Source of the DNA: an uncultured Actinomycetes bacterium
GTDB taxonomy: Bacteria; Actinomycetota; Actinomycetes; Nanopelagicales; Nanopelagicaceae
Direction: 5' to 3'
Length of the DNA stretch: 5,923 nucleotides
NCBI GenBank assembly: GCA_903916775.1
Contig: CAIWXY010000138.1
Span: forward strand, 1-5,923
Shown: piece by piece, positions 5,253 through 5,923 of the stretch
How the letters are laid out: each line of letters starts with the position of its first letter
Numbering within the stretch: position 1 is the stretch's first letter
Made by a program: the position numbers and the translations under genes
Notes under the pieces: model-generated
The model's database searches: none
What the model was told of the DNA's origin: nothing
Seen by the model: the letters and a program-made list of their open reading frames with translations, nothing else

Positions 5253-5923
5253 GCAATCACCTTTTCGAATTTACTTGTGCTCTTAAATGGTCCAACAAGT
5301 GCAAGCGTAGAACGACCAGGCAGTATTGCGGAAGCAATTTCTTTTATGTCTTGAGAACTCACGCGATTAATAGATGCCAGAATCTCGTCAAAACTCATAA
5401 TCTCGCCATATACGAGCTCGCTCTTACCGATCCGGCTCATCTGGGATCCAGTATCTTCTTGACTGAGCACCAGCGATCCGCAGACAGCGCCTTTAGCGCG
5501 AGTAATCTCCTCATCGGTGAGCCCGTTCTGGGCAACATCCAAGGTGACATCACGAATTATTTGAACAACTTCCAGCGCCTTTGATGGTTGGCAGCCGGCA
5601 TAAAATGCGAGCGAGCCCGAACCGGAAAATTGCTGTCCGTAGGCGTAGACGCTGTAGGCAAGGCCACGCTTCTCTCGAATCTCCTGGAATAACCTGGAGG
5701 ACATTCCGCCACCCAGAGCCGAAGCCAAAACACTCATCGCAAAGCGGCGTGGATCATTGCGATCCACTCCATCGACACCCACCAAGAGGTGGGCTTGCTC
5801 GCTCTTACGTTCAATCAATCCAATAGTTCCGCTTCCTGGTGTCCGAGCCTTAGCGGAAGTACGAAGCGCAGGTTTGGAATCCGGGACATCCAAGAAACCA
5901 TCACGTGAAAGAGCTTGCTCAAC
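5249..5923 (-). CDS. M16-family zinc peptidase, C-terminal half (5' end cut by window edge)
   Basis: The frame is open to the right edge and gives 224 residues, about the C-terminal half of a roughly 430-residue M16B (insulinase/pitrilysin-type) peptidase such as mycobacterial PepR (Rv2782c). The HXXEH zinc motif would lie in the missing N-terminal half and cannot be checked. Visible are QAHLLVGVDGV, then the hallmark GGGMSSRLFQEIREKRGLAYSVYAY of the second M16 domain (residues 71–95 of the partial frame). Its Arg and Tyr seven positions apart (R83, Y90) match the conserved substrate-contact pair of the family. AFYAGCQPSKALEVVQII and KSELVYGEIMSFDEIL follow. A TTG at 5893 is in frame but is not a real start, since homology continues upstream of it. 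It overlaps dapB by four bases, as expected for the actinobacterial peptidase–dapB pair. Its natural substrate is not known from sequence. Confidence 0.92.
   Translation of the reverse strand, partial: VEQALSRDGFLDVPDSKPALRTSAKARTPGSGTIGLIERKSEQAHLLVGVDGVDRNDPRRFAMSVLASALGGGMSSRLFQEIREKRGLAYSVYAYGQQFSGSGSLAFYAGCQPSKALEVVQIIRDVTLDVAQNGLTDEEITRAKGAVCGSLVLSQEDTGSQMSRIGKSELVYGEIMSFDEILASINRVSSQDIKEIASAILPGRSTLALVGPFKSTSKFEKVIA

Noticed and set aside
5351..5826. Plus-strand open frames opposite the peptidase gene
   Set aside because: Antisense shadows of a conserved M16 domain with no supporting motif or ribosome-binding site.
5891..5893. TTG as the true start of the M16 peptidase
   Set aside because: The frame continues open to the window edge (VEQALSRDGF precedes), and a 214-residue protein would be only the second domain.

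Overview
This window is a stretch of an actinobacterial chromosome with moderate GC and dense coding. I base that on protein sequence: the RNase J N-terminus, the DapA and DapB sequences, the Streptomyces-type ThyX and the order pepR–dapB–thyX–dapA–rnj all look actinobacterial. From memory, Mycobacterium (Rv2782c, Rv2773c, Rv2754c, Rv2753c, Rv2752c) and Streptomyces (around SCO5738–SCO5745) carry the same order. The roughly balanced GC and very short intergenic gaps would suit a streamlined freshwater lineage such as Nanopelagicales/acI, but that is an inference I cannot verify here.

Layout on the minus strand, in transcription order (right to left). An M16-family zinc peptidase gene enters from the right edge, so its N-terminal half is missing. 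It overlaps dapB (dihydrodipicolinate reductase) by four bases, and a small CGDC glutaredoxin/mycoredoxin-like gene follows. After the two plus-strand genes comes thyX (flavin-dependent thymidylate synthase), a 104-bp gap holding an ordered repeat array, then dapA (dihydrodipicolinate synthase), and rnj (ribonuclease J), which overlaps dapA by one base and runs off the left edge. On the plus strand, azlC and azlD, a two-component branched-chain amino-acid exporter, sit between thyX and the glutaredoxin gene. They are divergent from thyX across 57 bp and convergent with the glutaredoxin gene across 8 bp.

Functionally, DapA and DapB catalyse consecutive steps of the diaminopimelate/lysine pathway, which supplies both peptidoglycan and protein synthesis. 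ThyX makes dTMP, RNase J and the M16 peptidase are RNA- and protein-turnover enzymes, and AzlCD probably exports branched-chain amino acids (possibly methionine). All genes appear intact apart from the two cut by the window edges. I see no tRNA, rRNA, insertion sequence, CRISPR array or phage gene.

The most unusual feature is between thyX and dapA. Five GGCGC/GCGCC boxes in alternating orientation start exactly every 16 bp, and the first lies in the last codons of thyX. Any two neighbouring boxes can pair, so mutually exclusive hairpins are possible. Other points of interest are a 13-bp near-perfect inverted repeat inside the 3' end of azlD, and the dapA and azlC starts, which lack normal ribosome-binding sites but have -10-like hexamers at the distance expected for leaderless transcripts. 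I do not see a clear new multi-gene system.
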